From: a virus
Direction: 5' to 3' (one strand)
IMG/VR virus record: IMGVR_UViG_3300037070_006168
Span: 1-40,498 of that record
Length of the DNA: 40,498 nucleotides
Shown: in pieces, positions 1 through 7,439 of the stretch
How the letters are laid out: each line of letters begins with the position of its first letter
Position numbering within the stretch: position 1 is the stretch's first letter
Program-made: the position numbers and the translations under genes
Notes under the pieces: model-generated
The model's database searches: none
Told to the model about the DNA's origin: nothing
The model's input: only the letters and a program-made list of their open reading frames with translations

Positions 1-234
1 AAAGCACGCATCGCCAAAGACGCCGAGACACGCGGCACCACAACCAGCGAAGCCGTACGCGGCATCCTCCTCGCCGCATACCCCACCCCGACCCGAGCCC
101 CTCGCCAACCCACGCAAACCCCGGAGCGCGTCCCCGAGGCCCAGAAGCCGAGCGGCAAACGCCGCATCGAATCCCTCTGCGAGCACCGCGTCACGACGGG
201 CAGCTACTGCCGGAGGTGCGCACGAGTCGTATGA
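1..234 (+). CDS. Putative ribbon-helix-helix/zinc-binding small protein (5' truncated)
   Basis: The reading frame is open from the first base and ends at TGA 232-234, so only the C-terminal 77 residues are visible. The first 25 or so residues (AKDAETRGTTTSEAVRGIL) resemble the helices of Arc/CopG ribbon-helix-helix DNA-binding proteins: charged helix, RG turn, then SExVR. The end carries Cys-x-His plus CRRC, a possible zinc knuckle. The stop overlaps the next start (ATGA), which implies translational coupling. A regulatory role is inferred from this weak resemblance; the missing N-terminus prevents a firm call. Confidence 0.5.
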   Translation, partial: KARIAKDAETRGTTTSEAVRGILLAAYPTPTRAPRQPTQTPERVPEAQKPSGKRRIESLCEHRVTTGSYCRRCARVV

Positions 235-395
235 ACGACACCGAAGAACAACCCATGGACCGCCTCGCCCGAGTGATGCGCGAAATGCACACAGCGTGGA
301 CCGACGCCGGCTTCACCGACGAGCAAGCATTCGCGCTCACACTCGAATGGTGGCGCAGCAACAAGAACTACGACCCGACGAAGAGACGACGATAA
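231..395 (+). CDS. Small hypothetical protein (54 aa)
   Basis: ATG at 231 overlaps the previous stop by 4 nt and the frame ends at TAA 393-395. The product is acidic then basic, with a helical stretch (FTDEQAFALTLEWW) and a KRRR tail. Short helical proteins with a 'GFTDEQAF' type motif are often encoded near phage terminase genes, but no function can be assigned. Support for being a gene comes from the ATGA overlap, the lack of any other gene here and the typical pre-terminase location. Confidence 0.5.
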   Translation: MNDTEEQPMDRLARVMREMHTAWTDAGFTDEQAFALTLEWWRSNKNYDPTKRRR

Positions 396-417
396 CCCGC
401 ACAATCCTGAAAGAGCG

Positions 418-999
418 ATGACCAAGAAACTCCCACCCGACGAGCTAGCCGAGCGCCGCAAGACGCACAAGAAACCCGGCGTGAAACGCGGCCGGCTGGT
501 CGGCTCGACGCAGGGACCGATCAGCGGCGCGAAGGCGATCGAGCTGACGAAGAAGCAAGCGGACGCGCTCGGCCTGCGCCTCGCGGGCGCGAGCCTGATG
601 CAGATCGCTGAGAGCGTCGGCTGGGAAACGCCGGCGGCGGCGCACAGCGCGATCATGAGCGCCCTCAAGACGATCCTGCCGCCCGAGACGCGCGACGAGT
701 ACCGCCGGCTGGAGATAGCGCGGCTCGATCGGCTGGAGCAGGGTCATTGGGTGCGCGCGTTGAACGGCGACGATAAGAGCGCGAACGTCGTGCTCAAGTG
801 CATCGGGATGCGCGCGAAGCTGCTCGGCCTGGAGGCGCCGGCGCAGGTGCAGGTGAGTCTGTTCGAGGGCGAGGTCGTGGAGGTCGGCGTGCTCGACCTC
901 TTGGACGAGCAGCAGCTCGCGAAGGCGCTGGAGCTGCGCGACTCGATGGCCGAGCTGAGCCGCATGCGGGCCGGCGCGATCGAGGCCGAGCCGTCGTGA
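418..999 (+). CDS. terS: Terminase small subunit-like DNA-binding protein
   Basis: 193 aa. The N-terminus is basic (KKPGVKRGR). Residues about 44-80 (ELTKKQADALGLRLAGASLMQ, then IAESVGWETPAAAHSAI) form a helix-turn-helix of the kind used by small terminase subunits to recognise phage DNA. A long helical region with EYRRLEIARLDRLEQGHW follows, a pattern common in phage small terminases and typical of the oligomerisation part. It lies two genes upstream of the large terminase, separated only by a 97-aa overlapping gene. The ATG at 418 gives a length normal for the family. A general HTH regulator is the alternative, but the context favours packaging. Confidence 0.78.
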   Translation: MTKKLPPDELAERRKTHKKPGVKRGRLVGSTQGPISGAKAIELTKKQADALGLRLAGASLMQIAESVGWETPAAAHSAIMSALKTILPPETRDEYRRLEIARLDRLEQGHWVRALNGDDKSANVVLKCIGMRAKLLGLEAPAQVQVSLFEGEVVEVGVLDLLDEQQLAKALELRDSMAELSRMRAGAIEAEPS

Positions 1000-1289
1000 C
1001 CGACCAGCGCCTACCGGAGCACGCCGTGGCGATTGTGGAGCTAGCCGAGGCGATCGCCGCCGAGCGCTCGCTGACGCTCGACGAAGCCGCCGCCGTGATC
1101 GAACGCACGAGCCGCAGCCTCGCCTCGAACCGAGCCGAGGCGGTAATACCCGCCGCGCCAGCGGTAATACCGATCATCCACACGCCGTGCCTGCGCTGTA
1201 AGGGGCCACGCGAGCACTACGGCATCGGCCGCTGCTACGCCTGCATGACGCCCGCCGAGCGCGACCGCTACGCGCATCAGACGACGTGA
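996..1289 (+). CDS. Small zinc-ribbon protein
   Basis: 97 aa. GTG 996 overlaps the terS stop as GTGA, and the end overlaps the terL start in the same way, so the three genes should be translationally coupled. The N-terminal 50 residues are helical. The C-terminal third holds CLRCK and, after 13 residues, CYAC, a four-cysteine zinc ribbon. The open frame extends upstream inside terS, but that part is a shadow; the GTG is chosen from the overlap. Function is unknown; the position between the terminase subunits hints at an accessory packaging or DNA-binding role, which is inference. Confidence 0.65.
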   Translation: MTDQRLPEHAVAIVELAEAIAAERSLTLDEAAAVIERTSRSLASNRAEAVIPAAPAVIPIIHTPCLRCKGPREHYGIGRCYACMTPAERDRYAHQTT

Positions 1290-2677
1290 CGATCCGCCGC
1301 GCGCCGGCGCAACTACCGCGCGAGGCGATCGTCACCCCCGCGACGTTCATGCTCGCCACGAGCCGCGACCGCTTCATCATCCCGCGACACATCGAGCTGA
1401 TCGAGGACGTAGTGCTGCGCGCGATCGCGGCCGGCGACCGGCTCATCACGATCGAGGCGCCCGTCAGGCACGGCAAGAGCTTCTACCTCGACTGGCACCT
1501 GCCCGCCTGGTACCTCGGCTCGTTCCCGCACAAGAACGTCGGCCTCGCGAGCTACGAGCACCGCTTCGCCGCCTCGTGGGGGCAGCGCGCGAGGGACACG
1601 CTCGACGAGTTCGGCCAGAACTTCGGCATCCTCCTCGACCCGCAGATCAGGAGCCGCGACTGGTGGCAGACGGAACGCGGCGGCGCGATGCGCTCGATGG
1701 GAGTCGGCGGCGCGATCACCGGCAAAGGCTTCGACCTGCTGATCATCGACGACCCGATCAAGAACGCCGCGCAAGCCAACAGCGCGGTCTACCGCGAGGC
1801 GCACTGGACATGGCTCCAGAGCACGGCCCTCACGCGCGTCGAGCCGGGCGGCATCGTGATCGTCACGATGGCGCGCTGGCACGAGGACGACCTCATCGGC
1901 CGCATCCATCAGGAGATGCCCGACGAGTGGACGAACCTGCGCCTACCGGCACTCGCCGAGCCCGACGACGCGATGGGCCGAGACGAAGGCGAGCCGCTCT
2001 GGCCCGAACGCTTCAGCGCCGAGAATCTCGAGCGACGCAAACGCAGAGTCGGATCGTTCTGGTTCAACGCGCTCTACCAGCAACGACCCTCCCCGCCATC
2101 GGGCCGCATCTTCCAGCGGCACTGGTGGCGACGCTACGCCGCGCTGCCCGACGAGTTCGACTCGGCCGCGTGGAGCTGGGACATGAGCTTCAAGGACGGC
2201 AAGGACTCGTCGTACGTCGTCGGTCAGTGCTGGGGAGTGCGCGGCGCGGACTACTACCTGCGCCACCAAGTCCGCGGACGGTGGGACTACCCGACGACGA
2301 AGGCAACGCTCCAAGCGCAGGTCGGCGACCCGCGATACGCCGACGCCGCGAACCTCGTCCTGATCGAGGACAAGGCGAACGGCCCAGCGATCATCGCCGA
2401 CCTGCAGCACGACATGAGCGGCCTGATCCCCGTCGCGACGGGCGCGGACTCGAAGATCGGCCGCGCGACCTCGGTGAGCGGCATCGTCGAGAGCGGCAAC
2501 GTGTACCTGCCCGAGCAGGCCGAGTGGGTTGACGACTACATCGAGGAGCACGCACAGTTCCCGTTCGCCGCGAACGACGACCAGGTGGACTCGACCAGTC
2601 AGCTCCTGCGCGAACTGAGCCGCCGGTCGGGCGCGAGCGTCTGGGCGCCGAGCGGCCGACTACCCGTCCGAGCCTAA
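1286..2677 (+). CDS. terL: Terminase large subunit (ATPase and nuclease)
   Basis: 463 aa, the normal size for siphoviral large terminases. The packaging ATPase has a Walker A-like P-loop (APVRHGKS, about residues 58-65), Walker B (LLIIDD, 151-156) and a coupling motif (TMARWHEDD, 194-202). The RNase H-like nuclease follows, with acidic residues at WDMSFKD (Asp299), LIEDKANG (Glu361/Asp362) and NDDQVDS (Asp431-Asp435), which are the expected metal ligands. The enzyme pumps DNA into the prohead and cuts concatemers. GTG 1286 overlaps the previous gene by 4 nt. Unusually, the portal gene is not next but lies 9.5 kb downstream, after the modification genes. Confidence 0.96.
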   Translation: MTIRRAPAQLPREAIVTPATFMLATSRDRFIIPRHIELIEDVVLRAIAAGDRLITIEAPVRHGKSFYLDWHLPAWYLGSFPHKNVGLASYEHRFAASWGQRARDTLDEFGQNFGILLDPQIRSRDWWQTERGGAMRSMGVGGAITGKGFDLLIIDDPIKNAAQANSAVYREAHWTWLQSTALTRVEPGGIVIVTMARWHEDDLIGRIHQEMPDEWTNLRLPALAEPDDAMGRDEGEPLWPERFSAENLERRKRRVGSFWFNALYQQRPSPPSGRIFQRHWWRRYAALPDEFDSAAWSWDMSFKDGKDSSYVVGQCWGVRGADYYLRHQVRGRWDYPTTKATLQAQVGDPRYADAANLVLIEDKANGPAIIADLQHDMSGLIPVATGADSKIGRATSVSGIVESGNVYLPEQAEWVDDYIEEHAQFPFAANDDQVDSTSQLLRELSRRSGASVWAPSGRLPVRA

Positions 2678-2686
2678 GGAGGCGCG

Positions 2687-3190
2687 ATGAGAGTCCTGAG
2701 CCAAGAGTTCGACGAGGCCGTGCCGCTCGCGGACCTCACGCCGCACCCCATCAATCCGAACCACGGCGACGTAGGCGCGATCTACACGAGCATCGACGCG
2801 AACGGCTGGTACGGCGCCATCATCATCCAGAAGAACACCGGCATCATCTGCGCCGGTGAGCACCGAGTCGCCGCCGCGCGCGAGGCCGGCGCCGACGCCG
2901 TGCCCGCGATCATCGTGGACTGCGACGACGCGACCGCCCTACGCATCCTCTTGGCGGACAACCGCACGGCCGCGCTCGCCACGAACGACCTGCCGGCCCT
3001 CGCCGACGCGCTGGCCGTGATCGCCCGCGACGACTCGCTGCTCGGCACGGGGTACGACGCTGACGACCTCGACGCGATCACACGCGAAGCGAACAGCATG
3101 CTGCCTCCCCTGCCGCCCACCGAGGAGCATCTCGTGACCTGCCCGGAGTGCGGCGCGCGCTTCGCGACCGACGCGCGACCGGCGCGCTAG
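2687..3190 (+). CDS. ParB/Srx-fold protein with C-terminal zinc ribbon (copy A)
   Basis: 167 aa, preceded by a strong Shine-Dalgarno (AAGGAGG, 2676-2682) that overlaps the terL stop. The ParB-like core is clear: ADLTPHPINPN at the start, ICAGEHRVAA (GEHR about residues 57-60) as the nucleotide-binding motif, and LLADNRT (89-94). The C-terminus adds CPEC (152-155), half of a zinc ribbon. In phages such proteins are generally not partition factors; ParB/Srx domains recur beside DNA-modification genes and may bind or act on nucleotides. A related copy lies at 7436. The TAG stop is also the first half of a TAGACT hexamer. Confidence 0.8.
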   Translation: MRVLSQEFDEAVPLADLTPHPINPNHGDVGAIYTSIDANGWYGAIIIQKNTGIICAGEHRVAAAREAGADAVPAIIVDCDDATALRILLADNRTAALATNDLPALADALAVIARDDSLLGTGYDADDLDAITREANSMLPPLPPTEEHLVTCPECGARFATDARPAR

Positions 3191-3193
3191 ACT
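3188..3193 (+). promoter_or_regulatory. Possible -10 hexamer TAGACT overlapping a stop codon
   Basis: TAGACT fits the TAnnnT -10 pattern, lies 34 nt before the GTG of the FkbM gene, and belongs to a recurring GCTAGACTCGCG-like motif also seen at 11862, 16109 and 33136. No convincing -35 was found. Function is inferred from recurrence and position. Confidence 0.4.
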
Positions 3194-3227
3194 CGCGCCG
3201 ACGCGAACCAGCCACCGAGGGAGAGAC

Positions 3228-3863
3228 GTGACTACCAGCACCGAGCAATACGCCGACTTCTGGGCGCTCTGGAAGGGCGGCGAGTGGGAACGCGAGACGC
3301 GCGAATGGGTCGAGCGAGTCACGCGGCCCGGTGACCTGTTCGTAGACGTGGGCGCGTGGATCGGCCCGGTCACGCTGTGGGCGGTCGAGGCCGGCGCGTA
3401 CGTCATCGCGATCGAGCCCGACCGCGTAGCGTGCCGCGAGCTGCGCCGCGCGACCGAGCACGTCCCCGGCCGCGTCGAGGTCTGGGAAGGCGCGCTCGTC
3501 GCCGCCGCCGCCGAGGATCTGGTGATGCTCGCGCCGAACCCGAAGGCGGGCGGCGAATGGGGCGACTCGCAGAGCCTCATCGCGCCCGAGTTATCGACCG
3601 CGATCGAGGTACTCGGCTTCACGCTCGAAGCCGTCCTGCAAGGACGCACGCCGACGCAGCTCAAGATGGACGTGGAGGGTTACGAGGAGCGTCTCGCGCC
3701 GGCGATCCTGCCGTACCTCGCGAGCGTCGGCGCGTGGGTGCAGGTCAGTCTGCACGGCACGCCGCTGCCCGAGCAGACGGGCAAGTGGGCGTCGATGCGC
3801 TGGCAGCCCGACGAGCGTTGGGGCGACTGGCAGTTCGAGCCAGCGCGACGGCGGGCGACGTGA
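3228..3863 (+). CDS. FkbM-family SAM-dependent methyltransferase
   Basis: 211 aa. The SAM-binding motif I is LFVDVGAWIG (about 37-46), followed by the acidic loop AIEPD (61-65). The FkbM hallmark KMDVEGYE is at 146-153. FkbM enzymes are usually O-methyltransferases acting on sugars or polyketides. The motifs of DNA C5-methyltransferases (PCQ) and N-methyltransferases (DPPY) are absent, so it does not look like a base methyltransferase. With glycosyltransferases on the same operon, methylation of a sugar on modified DNA is a reasonable inference. The GTG start follows GAGGGAGAG. The stop overlaps the next GTG. Confidence 0.87.
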   Translation: MTTSTEQYADFWALWKGGEWERETREWVERVTRPGDLFVDVGAWIGPVTLWAVEAGAYVIAIEPDRVACRELRRATEHVPGRVEVWEGALVAAAAEDLVMLAPNPKAGGEWGDSQSLIAPELSTAIEVLGFTLEAVLQGRTPTQLKMDVEGYEERLAPAILPYLASVGAWVQVSLHGTPLPEQTGKWASMRWQPDERWGDWQFEPARRRAT

Positions 3864-4189
3864 CCGACGAGCGCGTGATGGACTACCGGCCCGACACGCC
3901 GACCGTATGCGAATGCGGCGCGGCCGTGCGCGTCACGGGCGAGCGACGCGGCGAGGTCTACCTGAGCGGCCCAGCCGACCTCGCGATGGCCGCCGAGTAC
4001 GGCATCACGACCGAGGGCAGAGCGGTCACGATCTGGCACGAGTACGTGTGCAGCAACGGGCACCACGGGCCGAGCCTGATGGGCGCCCAGACCGGCGACG
4101 CGATCCTCTACCACGACCCGCACCCGCCCAGCCACGCGCTCACGCGCGCGATCCGCGAGCACCCGACGCGCCGCACGAGGGACCCGTGA
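3860..4189 (+). CDS. Small zinc-binding-like hypothetical protein
   Basis: 109 aa. GTG 3860 overlaps the FkbM stop (GTGA) and the gene ends in another GTGA overlap with the glycosyltransferase. CECG near the N-terminus and CSNGHHG near residue 70 form a plausible Cys/His zinc site. No family was recognised. The open frame runs upstream inside the previous gene, but the coupled GTG is preferred. It is presumably part of the modification operon because it is translationally coupled on both sides. Confidence 0.6.
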   Translation: MTDERVMDYRPDTPTVCECGAAVRVTGERRGEVYLSGPADLAMAAEYGITTEGRAVTIWHEYVCSNGHHGPSLMGAQTGDAILYHDPHPPSHALTRAIREHPTRRTRDP

Positions 4190-4743
4190 CCGGCGTCACC
4201 GTCTGCACGCCGACGACCCTCGACCGCAAAGAAGTCCTGCGGGAATGCATCGAGAGCGTCGCGACGCAACGAGTCCTACCGACGCGGCACATCATCCTGC
4301 GCGACGCGAAGAACGCCGGCCCGAGCGTGATGCGGAACCTGATGCTGCGCATGACGAACACCGAACTCGTCGCGTTCCTCGACGACGACGACCTCATGCA
4401 CCCCGACCACCTCGAAGCGCTCACCGATGCGCTCAACGAGTCGAGCGCCGACCTCGCGACCTCGTGGTTCGATACCGTCGGCGCCGTGCCGCTCGTGCCG
4501 CGCTTCGACCAGTGGGACTCCGAGGCCGAGGCGTACATGGCGGCAGGCATGAACGTCGTGCCCGTGACCGTCGTCGCGCGGCTCGACTCGATCCTCGAAG
4601 CGGGCGGCTTCAACCCAGCCGACCGCTGGGAGGATTACGCGCTGTGGATGCGTATGCTCGCGCGCGGCGCGCGGTTCGTCGTCGTGCCGCGCGAGACGTG
4701 GACGTACCGGATGCTCGGAGGGAATAGGACATGGACTGGCTAG
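4186..4743 (+). CDS. Family 2 glycosyltransferase (GT-A)
   Basis: 185 aa from GTG 4186, which overlaps the upstream stop. The start is that of a GT2 enzyme (TVCTPTTLDRKEVLRECIES). The metal/nucleotide-sugar motif is AFLDDDDLMHP (Asp cluster about 66-69), and WEDYALWMRM (148-157) supplies the acidic catalytic-base motif. The usual glycine-rich nucleotide-binding half is short, so this is a compact GT2. It would transfer a sugar from an NDP- or UDP-sugar. The acceptor is unknown; the neighbouring TET, TAGT-like and PIG-L genes suggest a growing glycan on a modified base. Confidence 0.85.
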   Translation: MTGVTVCTPTTLDRKEVLRECIESVATQRVLPTRHIILRDAKNAGPSVMRNLMLRMTNTELVAFLDDDDLMHPDHLEALTDALNESSADLATSWFDTVGAVPLVPRFDQWDSEAEAYMAAGMNVVPVTVVARLDSILEAGGFNPADRWEDYALWMRMLARGARFVVVPRETWTYRMLGGNRTWTG

Positions 4744-4892
4744 CCCGCTCGGCATTCCGGCTCGCGTGGTGGCGAGGCGAGGATCACAACCGGCGCGTGA
4801 AGCTGTTGGAGTGGAGCTTCATGCACTGCGGCCGGCGCTGGCGCGCAGCGATCCTCAACTACGGCGACGAGCTGCGCCGGGCTCGGGCGTGA
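4731..4892 (+). CDS. Small basic hypothetical protein (53 aa)
   Basis: ATG 4731 lies inside the end of the GT2 gene, 13 nt overlapping, with GGAGGGAATAGGAC just upstream as a ribosome site. The stop at 4890-4892 overlaps the next GTG (GTGA). The product is rich in Arg and Trp, with one Cys. Without this gene there would be a gap in an otherwise fully overlapping operon, which is the main support. Function is unknown. Confidence 0.55.
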   Translation: MDWLARSAFRLAWWRGEDHNRRVKLLEWSFMHCGRRWRAAILNYGDELRRARA

Positions 4893-5632
4893 GGACGTTC
4901 GCGATCATCCCGGTGCGCGGCGAGTGGCGCCTGACCAGCCGCGCGCTCGGCTGCCTCGCGATGGAGCCTGTCGAGGACGTGCTCGTGCTCGACAACGGCT
5001 CGCCCGACGACACCGCCAGCCGCATACGATCGTTGCAGCGATACCGCGAGTGGAGCGGCCGGCTGCACCGCACAGACACGACCGGCTTGACGATCTACGA
5101 GGCGTGGAACCTCGGCTTCGCCCGCGCCAAGCAACTCGCGCGCCGCGGACCGTTCGAGGTGCTCGTGCTGAACAACGACGTAGAGCTGCCACGCGGCGCC
5201 GTCGGCCTGCTGCGCAACGCGCTGCTCTCGCAGCGGCACGAGCGCGTCTGGGTCACGTACCCGGACTACGACGCGGCGTGGATCGACGACGCGCGCGAGG
5301 CGTGGTGCGAGCTGCGCGCGACGCGCGGCGTGTTCGGCGACGGCGGCATGTTCGGCCCATGCTTCTGCCTCGCCGGCGACGCGATCCCCTGGACGCCGCT
5401 GATCACCGACCTCGCGTACGAATGGTGGTGGGGAGACAACCACCTCGCCGAGTGCGTCGCGCAGGAAGGCGGCACGCAGCTCCGCGTCGTCGGCCTGCCG
5501 GTACGGCACGAGGGCGAGGCGACCGCGAGGCACTACCCAGAACTCGACCGCGCGAAGCTGCGCGACCGGGGACGCTGGCTGACCAGAGAAGCGCGCGGCT
5601 CGCGCGCAATCAACCGAGGAGGCGCACCATGA
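4889..5632 (+). CDS. Family 2 glycosyltransferase (second)
   Basis: 247 aa from GTG 4889 (GTGA overlap). The N-terminal Rossmann half has FAIIPVRGEW and VLVLDNGSPDDT (about 31-42), the GT2 nucleotide-binding signature. VLVLNNDVELP (91-101) is the DxD-equivalent, here NND. The later WWWGDNHLAECV segment supplies acidic residues where the catalytic base is expected. It is closer to rhamnosyl/glycosyl transferases of the 'NGSxDxT' class than to the GT2 at 4186, so the two probably add different sugars. The acceptor is inferred from context only. Confidence 0.85.
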   Translation: MRTFAIIPVRGEWRLTSRALGCLAMEPVEDVLVLDNGSPDDTASRIRSLQRYREWSGRLHRTDTTGLTIYEAWNLGFARAKQLARRGPFEVLVLNNDVELPRGAVGLLRNALLSQRHERVWVTYPDYDAAWIDDAREAWCELRATRGVFGDGGMFGPCFCLAGDAIPWTPLITDLAYEWWWGDNHLAECVAQEGGTQLRVVGLPVRHEGEATARHYPELDRAKLRDRGRWLTREARGSRAINRGGAP

Positions 5633-6009
5633 CCCAGACGCTCACCTACACCGGGACGCTCGTCGTCACGCGCTGCTGGTGCGGCATCGGCCACGCGATC
5701 CCGACCGACCTCTACGACATGGCGAAGCGCCGCAAGGGCTTCAGCGTCTACTGCCCGCTCGGCCACGAATGGGTCATCCGCAGCGAGACGGAGGACAAGA
5801 AGGTCGAGCGGCTCGAAGGACGGCTGCGCGCGACGCGTGACCTGCTGCACGCCGAGGAGCGGTCGCACTCCGCGACGCGCGGCCACCTGACCCGACAGAA
5901 GCGCCGCGTCTCGGCCGGCGTCTGCCCGTGCTGCAACCGGACGTTCGCGAACCTCGCGCGGCACATGCACGGCCAGCACCCCTCGTACGCGCCGAGCGCC
6001 GACTCGTGA
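5629..6009 (+). CDS. Multi-zinc-finger protein with coiled coil
   Basis: 126 aa from ATG 5629, with GAGGAGG upstream. Three parts are visible: an N-terminal Cys/His site (CWCGIGH about 16-22, then CPLGH near 43-47); a helical, probably coiled-coil stretch rich in Glu/Arg (KKVERLEGRLRATRDLLHAEE); and a C-terminal finger, CPCCNRTFANLARHMHGQHP, which is a C2H2-like finger with an extra Cys. Such proteins are likely to bind nucleic acid. Its place between two glycosyltransferase genes could mean it targets or scaffolds the modifying enzymes; that is inference. Confidence 0.7.
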   Translation: MTQTLTYTGTLVVTRCWCGIGHAIPTDLYDMAKRRKGFSVYCPLGHEWVIRSETEDKKVERLEGRLRATRDLLHAEERSHSATRGHLTRQKRRVSAGVCPCCNRTFANLARHMHGQHPSYAPSADS

Positions 6010-6212
6010 GGCTTCACCGAGGGACGCCGCCCGAAACGATCGGCCACGTACCGCCCGGCGGGAAGCGCGAGCTGACGCTGCGCGTCGTCGGCGTCGGCGA
6101 GGACGCGCTCGGCCCGTACGTCACGATGCGCTGGGAAGAGCAGGAGCAGCAAGCCGATCTGCATATCGGCGACTGCATCGAGCTGAACCTCTACAACGAC
6201 AAGCCGGCATGA
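6006..6212 (+). CDS. Small hypothetical protein (68 aa)
   Basis: GTG 6006 overlaps the previous stop and the end overlaps the GT4 start at 6209. The product is predicted mostly beta (ELTLRVVGVGEDALGPYVTMRW), with an acidic C-terminal half. No family was recognised. Coding is supported by the double 4-nt overlap and the lack of alternatives. Confidence 0.55.
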   Translation: MRLHRGTPPETIGHVPPGGKRELTLRVVGVGEDALGPYVTMRWEEQEQQADLHIGDCIELNLYNDKPA

Positions 6213-7246
6213 TCGTCGGCGCGTACGTGCGCCGAGCGGCGCCCGACCACCCAGCCGGCGCCGAGTGGGCCATGCACGACCTGCTCGCCGCGCTCGCCGA
6301 CCGAGGACACACCGTGCAGCTCGTCGCCGAGAAGGGCCACACACGCTCCCGCTCGATCGACGGCGTGGGCGTCTACTCGCAGGCGACGCCGGAAGAGGTC
6401 GTCGCGCACTTCATCGACTGCGACGTGATGCTGACACAGCTCGAAGCGATCGCTGCCGCGATGGTGCTCGCCTCGGCGTACAGCACGCCGCTCGTGCACC
6501 TCATCCACTCGCCGTCGCAGGTCGAGGACTTCGGCGTGCTGCCCGGCGCGGCGGCGCTCGTCGCGTTCAACACGCACGACGCGGCCGGCGCGAACGAGTG
6601 GTGGCCGGGCGACCGGCTCGTCCTGCACCCCGTCGTGCGCGCGGAGCGGTACGTCGTCGAGCCGAAGGGGCAGATGGCGACGCTCGTCGGCCTGAGTCAC
6701 GAGAAGGGAGCGATGCGTCTCGTGCGTCTCGCGGAAGCGCTGCCGGGCCGGCACTTCCTCGGCGTCAACAACGCTTACGGCGATCAGGCCATCACCGTCG
6801 CCGGCATCCCCGGGCACGGCGACAACCCGGCGCCCGCCGGCCTGCCGCCGAACCTCGGCATCGGCGGCGTCACGACCGACATGCGCGGCATCTACGCCGC
6901 GACGCGCGTGCTGCTGATGCTCGGCGCGAGCGAGACGTACGGCCGCGTCGCCGACGAGGCGATGCTCTCGGGCATCCCCGTCATCGCGTTCCCCACGCCG
7001 GGCATCGTCGAGTGCTGCGGCTCGGCAGCGCGGTACGCCGAGCCGCACCAGCCGAAGGCGCTCGAAGCGCTCACGCTGCTCGCGTGGACGCCGGCGTGGG
7101 ACGAGTGGAGCGCCGCCGCCCGAGCCCGAGCCGCCGCGAACCGCGACCGCTCGCGCGGCGAGGTCGAGGAGTTCGAGCACACCCTGCAACGCATAGTCAA
7201 CGACCCACCGGAGATGACGATGACCCTGGAACCCCACCATGCCTGA
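6209..7246 (+). CDS. GT-B glycosyltransferase (GT4-like)
   Basis: 345 aa from ATG 6209. The N-terminal domain has the acceptor-side GT4 pattern (GAEWAMHDLLAALADRGHTV). The C-terminal domain carries SETYGRVADEAMLSGIPVIAF, with the retaining GT4 EX7E pair at about Glu242 and Glu250, followed by the PTPGIVE loop that binds the donor nucleotide. The family transfers sugars with retention of configuration. It is soluble, with no membrane segment. Together with the GT2 enzymes and the deacetylase it would allow an oligosaccharide to be built. It could instead glycosylate a virion protein. Confidence 0.88.
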   Translation: MIVGAYVRRAAPDHPAGAEWAMHDLLAALADRGHTVQLVAEKGHTRSRSIDGVGVYSQATPEEVVAHFIDCDVMLTQLEAIAAAMVLASAYSTPLVHLIHSPSQVEDFGVLPGAAALVAFNTHDAAGANEWWPGDRLVLHPVVRAERYVVEPKGQMATLVGLSHEKGAMRLVRLAEALPGRHFLGVNNAYGDQAITVAGIPGHGDNPAPAGLPPNLGIGGVTTDMRGIYAATRVLLMLGASETYGRVADEAMLSGIPVIAFPTPGIVECCGSAARYAEPHQPKALEALTLLAWTPAWDEWSAAARARAAANRDRSRGEVEEFEHTLQRIVNDPPEMTMTLEPHHA

Positions 7247-7439
7247 CAACTACGCCGAGTTCGACTTCCTCGTGACGGATCGGCCGGTCGCGGCGATGAC
7301 GTGCCTGCGCTGCGGCGTGGCGATCATCCTGCGAGAAAGCGTCGATGCCGTCGCGATCCACGACCGCTGGCACGCGCGAAGCGGCGAGCACGAGCAGCTC
7401 TGGCGCTCGCCGACCTGGCAGGAGGCGACGCGGCGATGA
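7239..7439 (+). CDS. Small CxxC...HxxWH zinc-binding protein
   Basis: 66 aa from ATG 7239, overlapping the end of the GT4 gene by 8 nt. CLRCG (about 22-26) and HDRWH (about 41-45) form a probable Cys2His2 zinc site. Short proteins with this layout are common in actinobacteriophage genomes but have no known function. The stop overlaps the ATG of the second ParB-like gene. Confidence 0.65.
   Translation: MPDNYAEFDFLVTDRPVAAMTCLRCGVAIILRESVDAVAIHDRWHARSGEHEQLWRSPTWQEATRR

Noticed and set aside
3228-3863. DNA base methyltransferase supplying 5mC
   Set aside because: The gene has FkbM motifs (VDVGAWIG, KMDVEGYE) and lacks the PCQ and DPPY motifs of DNA methyltransferases.
5629-6009. HNH endonuclease
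   Set aside because: The C-terminal Cys/His cluster fits a zinc finger, but there is no HNH catalytic pattern.
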